Shown here: positions 5,667 through 8,113 of the stretch, piece by piece | Layout: every line of letters begins with the position of its first letter | How positions within the stretch are numbered: the first letter of the stretch is position 1 | DNA from: Campylobacterales bacterium | GTDB lineage: Bacteria > Campylobacterota > Campylobacteria > Campylobacterales > JALSKU01 | Reading direction: 5' to 3' | DNA length: 8,113 bases | Assembly (NCBI GenBank): GCA_027038235.1 | Contig: JALVXV010000256.1 | Span: 1-8,113 of the forward strand | Made by a program: the position numbers and the translations under genes | Notes under the pieces: model-generated | The model's database searches: none | Told to the model about the DNA's origin: nothing | The model's input: only the letters and a program-made list of their open reading frames with translations

Positions 5667-8084
5667 CTACTCTAGTGCCTCCTTCAAAACCTCTTCTATA
5701 GTTGTTACAGGAACTATTTTGATATTTTCTTTAACTTCATCTGGAATATCATCCAAATCTTTTTCATAATTTTTCTTACAAATTACTACTTTTTTTATCT
5801 TAGCCTTGTAAGCTGCTATCATTTTCTCTTTTAATCCACCAATAGGCAAGACCTTTCCTGTTAGAGTAAGCTCTCCTGTCATTGCCACATCAGCTCTTAC
5901 TTTTTTGTTTGAAAGTATAGAGGCTATGGCAGTTGCCATAGTTATTCCAGCACTTGGTCCATCTTTTGGGGTTGCACCTTCTGGAACATGAAGGTGAAGG
6001 TCATATCTTCTATAAACTTCACTACTTGGAAGAGTTTTTTTCTCCTCTTTCTCTTTTTCACTTTTTGGTATGATTTTTTCAGGGATTTTTATCTTATTAT
6101 TGTCTATCAAGACTTTAACAACACTAAGAGATATCTTAGCTGATTCTTTCATCACATCACCCAAAGAGCCTGTAAGTTGAAGAGAGCCTTTACCTTTTAT
6201 TTTGATAGCCTCTATCTTTAAAACATCCCCACCAACTGCTGTCCAAGCAAGTCCATTTACAACACCAACTACATTTTGTTTATCAGCCTCTTCTATCTCA
6301 AAGACCTCTTTTTCAAGATACTCTTTTAAATTTCTTGTAGTTATAGATATTTTTTTAATACTAGGATCTAAAAGCAGTTTTTTTGCCACCTTTCTTAAAA
6401 TTTGGGCTATCTTTCTTCTTAGGTTTCTAACTCCTGCCTCTCTTGTAAAGTTAGCAATTACTCTTTCTAAAGCGGTCTTTGTAAAATTTACTTCATAAGA
6501 TTTTAAACCATGTTTTTTTAACTCTTGAGGAATGAGATACTTTTTAGCTATTTGAAACTTCTCTTGAGGTGTATATGAGCTTAGGTGAATAAACTCCATT
6601 CTATCTCTAAGAGGAGCTGGAATATACCCTATATCATTGGCAGTAGCTATAAATACAACCTTGCTCAAATCTATATTGAAGTTGGTATAGTAATCTCTAA
6701 ATTTATTATTTTGTTCTGGATCAAGTACCTCAAGAAGTACACTTGTAGGATCTCCTCTATGACTTCTTGCAACTTTATCTATCTCATCAAGCACAACTAC
6801 AGGATCCATCTGCTTAGCCTCTATAAGTCCTTGTACTATTCGACCAGGCATTGCACCTATATATGTCCTTCTATGTCCTCTAAGTTCATTTACATCTTCA
6901 AGTCCACCCAAAGCAATTCTGATCAAATGCCTCTTAAGTGCAGTAGCAATAGAGTTAGCTAAAGATGTTTTTCCAACACCCGGAGGTCCTACAAAACAGA
7001 TGATAGCACCCTTATTTTCTTGATTTTTAGCTCCTCTAAGTTCCAAAAGCTCTTTGACTGCAAAATACTCCTCGATCCTCTCCTTTGGCTTTTCAAGAGA
7101 GAAGTGATCCTTATCAAGTTGCTCTCTTACTTTAACGATGTCAAGTTTCTCTTTTGAGTAAACTCCATAAGGAATCTCCAAAACCCAATCTAAATATCCT
7201 TGTATGATATTAGCATCACCTGAGTCAGGATGCATTCTTGAGAGTCTTTCTATCTGTTTTTTTATCTCTTTGTAGGCATCCTCTCCCATATGGGCTTTTT
7301 TTAGTTCAAGTTTTTTTCTATACTCCTCTATCTCTTCATCTCTTTGAGTATCAGTTCCTAACTCCTTTTGTATTTGCCTTAGTTGCTCTTTTAAAAAGTA
7401 CTCTTTATTTACCTTATCTATTCTTGAGTGGGCCTTGTTTTTTATCTCTCTTTGAAGTTTATTTGCCTCTATCTCCTCTACAAGATAGTCAATAAGTCTC
7501 ATAAGCCTCTTTTCTATATCATGTTCAGCAAAAAGTTTATAAGCCTGTTCTTTTTTAAGCCTTATGGTACTTGATATCAGATCTGCAACTCTATCTATAT
7601 CGCTATTTTCCTCAATAGTTCTTAAAAAATCTGGTGGAATGTAGGGATTGATAGATGAGAGAACTTTTAATTTTTCCATCAATACTGAAAAGATAGCATC
7701 CCTTTTTATATCATCTATAGTAGTAGGCTCTATTATTGCTACTGTAGCTACTAGAGGATTGTTTGATACCTTTTTGATGATTTTTCCCTTTGCAATTCCT
7801 TGAAAAAGTATCTTTACTCTACCATCTGGTAGCATTACCTTTCTCATTATCGAACCTATTACACCTACATTATAGATATTTTCAAAACCCCTCTCTCCCT
7901 CTCTACCAAGCTTGGTAGATGCAACAAGTACTAAAGAGTTATCTTCTAGGGCTTTATTGATTGCATTTATATTTTCTTGATCACTCAAAAAGATAGGTGA
8001 GATCATAAAAGGGTACAAAAATTGCTCATCCTCTATCACAACTGGTAGATCTGCTGGAAAGTTATTATAATCACTTAATTGCAC
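5667..8084 (-). CDS. lon: ATP-dependent protease Lon (LonA type)
   Basis: Lon is a hexameric cytoplasmic protease that unfolds and degrades damaged and regulatory proteins. From the GTG at 8084 it has 805 residues. Seen (numbered from that start): the LonN substrate domain with [22 protein letters not shown] (13-34); a coiled middle including [20 protein letters not shown] (224-243); the AAA+ module with Walker [10 protein letters not shown] (366-374), [25 protein letters not shown] (392-416), Walker B VVVLDEID (429-436) and [13 protein letters not shown] (548-560); and the protease domain with PKDGPSAGI (Ser711) and GGLKEK (Lys754), spaced as the E. coli 679/722 dyad. A charged, probably disordered insertion of about 20 residues (around 665-690, [18 protein letters not shown]) precedes the catalytic serine block compared with E. 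coli. The frame stays open to a TTG at 8102 and to the window edge. GTG was chosen because AAGGGAG sits 5 bases before it. It faces rpsR. No HAIR/CIRCE-type heat-shock site is visible, but the promoter is outside. Confidence 0.96.
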   Translation of the reverse strand: MQLSDYNNFPADLPVVIEDEQFLYPFMISPIFLSDQENINAINKALEDNSLVLVASTKLGREGERGFENIYNVGVIGSIMRKVMLPDGRVKILFQGIAKGKIIKKVSNNPLVATVAIIEPTTIDDIKRDAIFSVLMEKLKVLSSINPYIPPDFLRTIEENSDIDRVADLISSTIRLKKEQAYKLFAEHDIEKRLMRLIDYLVEEIEANKLQREIKNKAHSRIDKVNKEYFLKEQLRQIQKELGTDTQRDEEIEEYRKKLELKKAHMGEDAYKEIKKQIERLSRMHPDSGDANIIQGYLDWVLEIPYGVYSKEKLDIVKVREQLDKDHFSLEKPKERIEEYFAVKELLELRGAKNQENKGAIICFVGPPGVGKTSLANSIATALKRHLIRIALGGLEDVNELRGHRRTYIGAMPGRIVQGLIEAKQMDPVVVLDEIDKVARSHRGDPTSVLLEVLDPEQNNKFRDYYTNFNIDLSKVVFIATANDIGYIPAPLRDRMEFIHLSSYTPQEKFQIAKKYLIPQELKKHGLKSYEVNFTKTALERVIANFTREAGVRNLRRKIAQILRKVAKKLLLDPSIKKISITTRNLKEYLEKEVFEIEEADKQNVVGVVNGLAWTAVGGDVLKIEAIKIKGKGSLQLTGSLGDVMKESAKISLSVVKVLIDNNKIKIPEKIIPKSEKEKEEKKTLPSSEVYRRYDLHLHVPEGATPKDGPSAGITMATAIASILSNKKVRADVAMTGELTLTGKVLPIGGLKEKMIAAYKAKIKKVVICKKNYEKDLDDIPDEVKENIKIVPVTTIEEVLKEALE

Positions 8085-8089
8085 TTTTT

Positions 8090-8096
8090 CTCCCTT
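8090..8096 (-). promoter_or_regulatory. Ribosome binding site that decides the lon start
   Basis: On the minus strand AAGGGAG is followed by five A residues and GTG at 8084. The alternative TTG at 8102 has only a poor GAGA upstream and would place this purine block inside the coding sequence as Lys-Gly-Glu. The N-terminus then reads [16 protein letters not shown], a plausible Lon start. The remaining bases to 8113 show no promoter. Confidence 0.75.
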
Positions 8097-8113
8097 ATTC
8101 AAATATTTCTCTA

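Noticed and set aside
6585..6962. 125-residue plus-strand open frame inside lon
   Set aside because: It is antisense to the conserved AAA+ region of lon, has a low-quality Ile/Tyr/Ser-rich product and no ribosome site, so it is a coding shadow.
8085..8102. Six-codon N-terminal extension of Lon from a TTG
   Set aside because: The extension would encode the Shine-Dalgarno of the GTG at 8084 and has only a poor ribosome site itself.

Overview
The window is a block of ordinary chromosomal housekeeping genes from a low-GC member of the Campylobacterota (the former Epsilonproteobacteria). The evidence is the short RNase R of about 650 residues, the zinc-ribbon form of ribosomal protein S18, a charged insertion in the Lon protease domain, AT-rich codon use rich in AGA and ATA, and a T-rich promoter with a perfect TATAAT. 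From memory, Campylobacter jejuni carries the same two groups apart: holA-rnr next to ilvC, and rpsF-ssb-rpsR facing lon. Here they are joined. I cannot name the genus; a free-living sulfur- or hydrogen-oxidising lineage is a guess.

Layout. At the left edge, on the minus strand, is the N-terminal third of ilvC (ketol-acid reductoisomerase), cut by the window start. A 124-base AT-rich divergent promoter region follows. Next is a tightly overlapping plus-strand operon: an HDOD-domain signalling protein, then rnr (RNase R), joined by a 4-base GTGA overlap, then holA (DNA polymerase III delta), joined by a 20-base overlap. A second promoter with a structured leader of about 100 bases begins at the holA stop codon and drives rpsF-ssb-rpsR (S6, single-strand DNA-binding protein, S18). 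A 94-base spacer with two strong hairpins and a one-sided G-rich tract separates rpsR from lon, which runs on the minus strand to the right edge. The lon coding sequence looks complete, but its promoter lies outside.

The plus-strand genes serve nucleic-acid metabolism: RNA decay (RNase R), replication (the delta clamp-loader subunit and SSB) and translation (S6 and S18, which bind 16S rRNA as a pair). Lon is the ATP-dependent quality-control protease. IlvC belongs to branched-chain amino-acid synthesis and is unrelated.

I see no mobile element, CRISPR array, tRNA, rRNA or defence system, and nothing that amounts to a new system. The features most worth a second look are non-coding: the rpsF leader (two hairpins and a possible nine-codon reading frame) and the G-free, C-rich stretch that would lie just downstream of lon in its transcript. 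Four genes start with GTG by my reading (rnr, holA, rpsR, lon). For rpsF and lon the first possible start in the open frame is probably not the real one.
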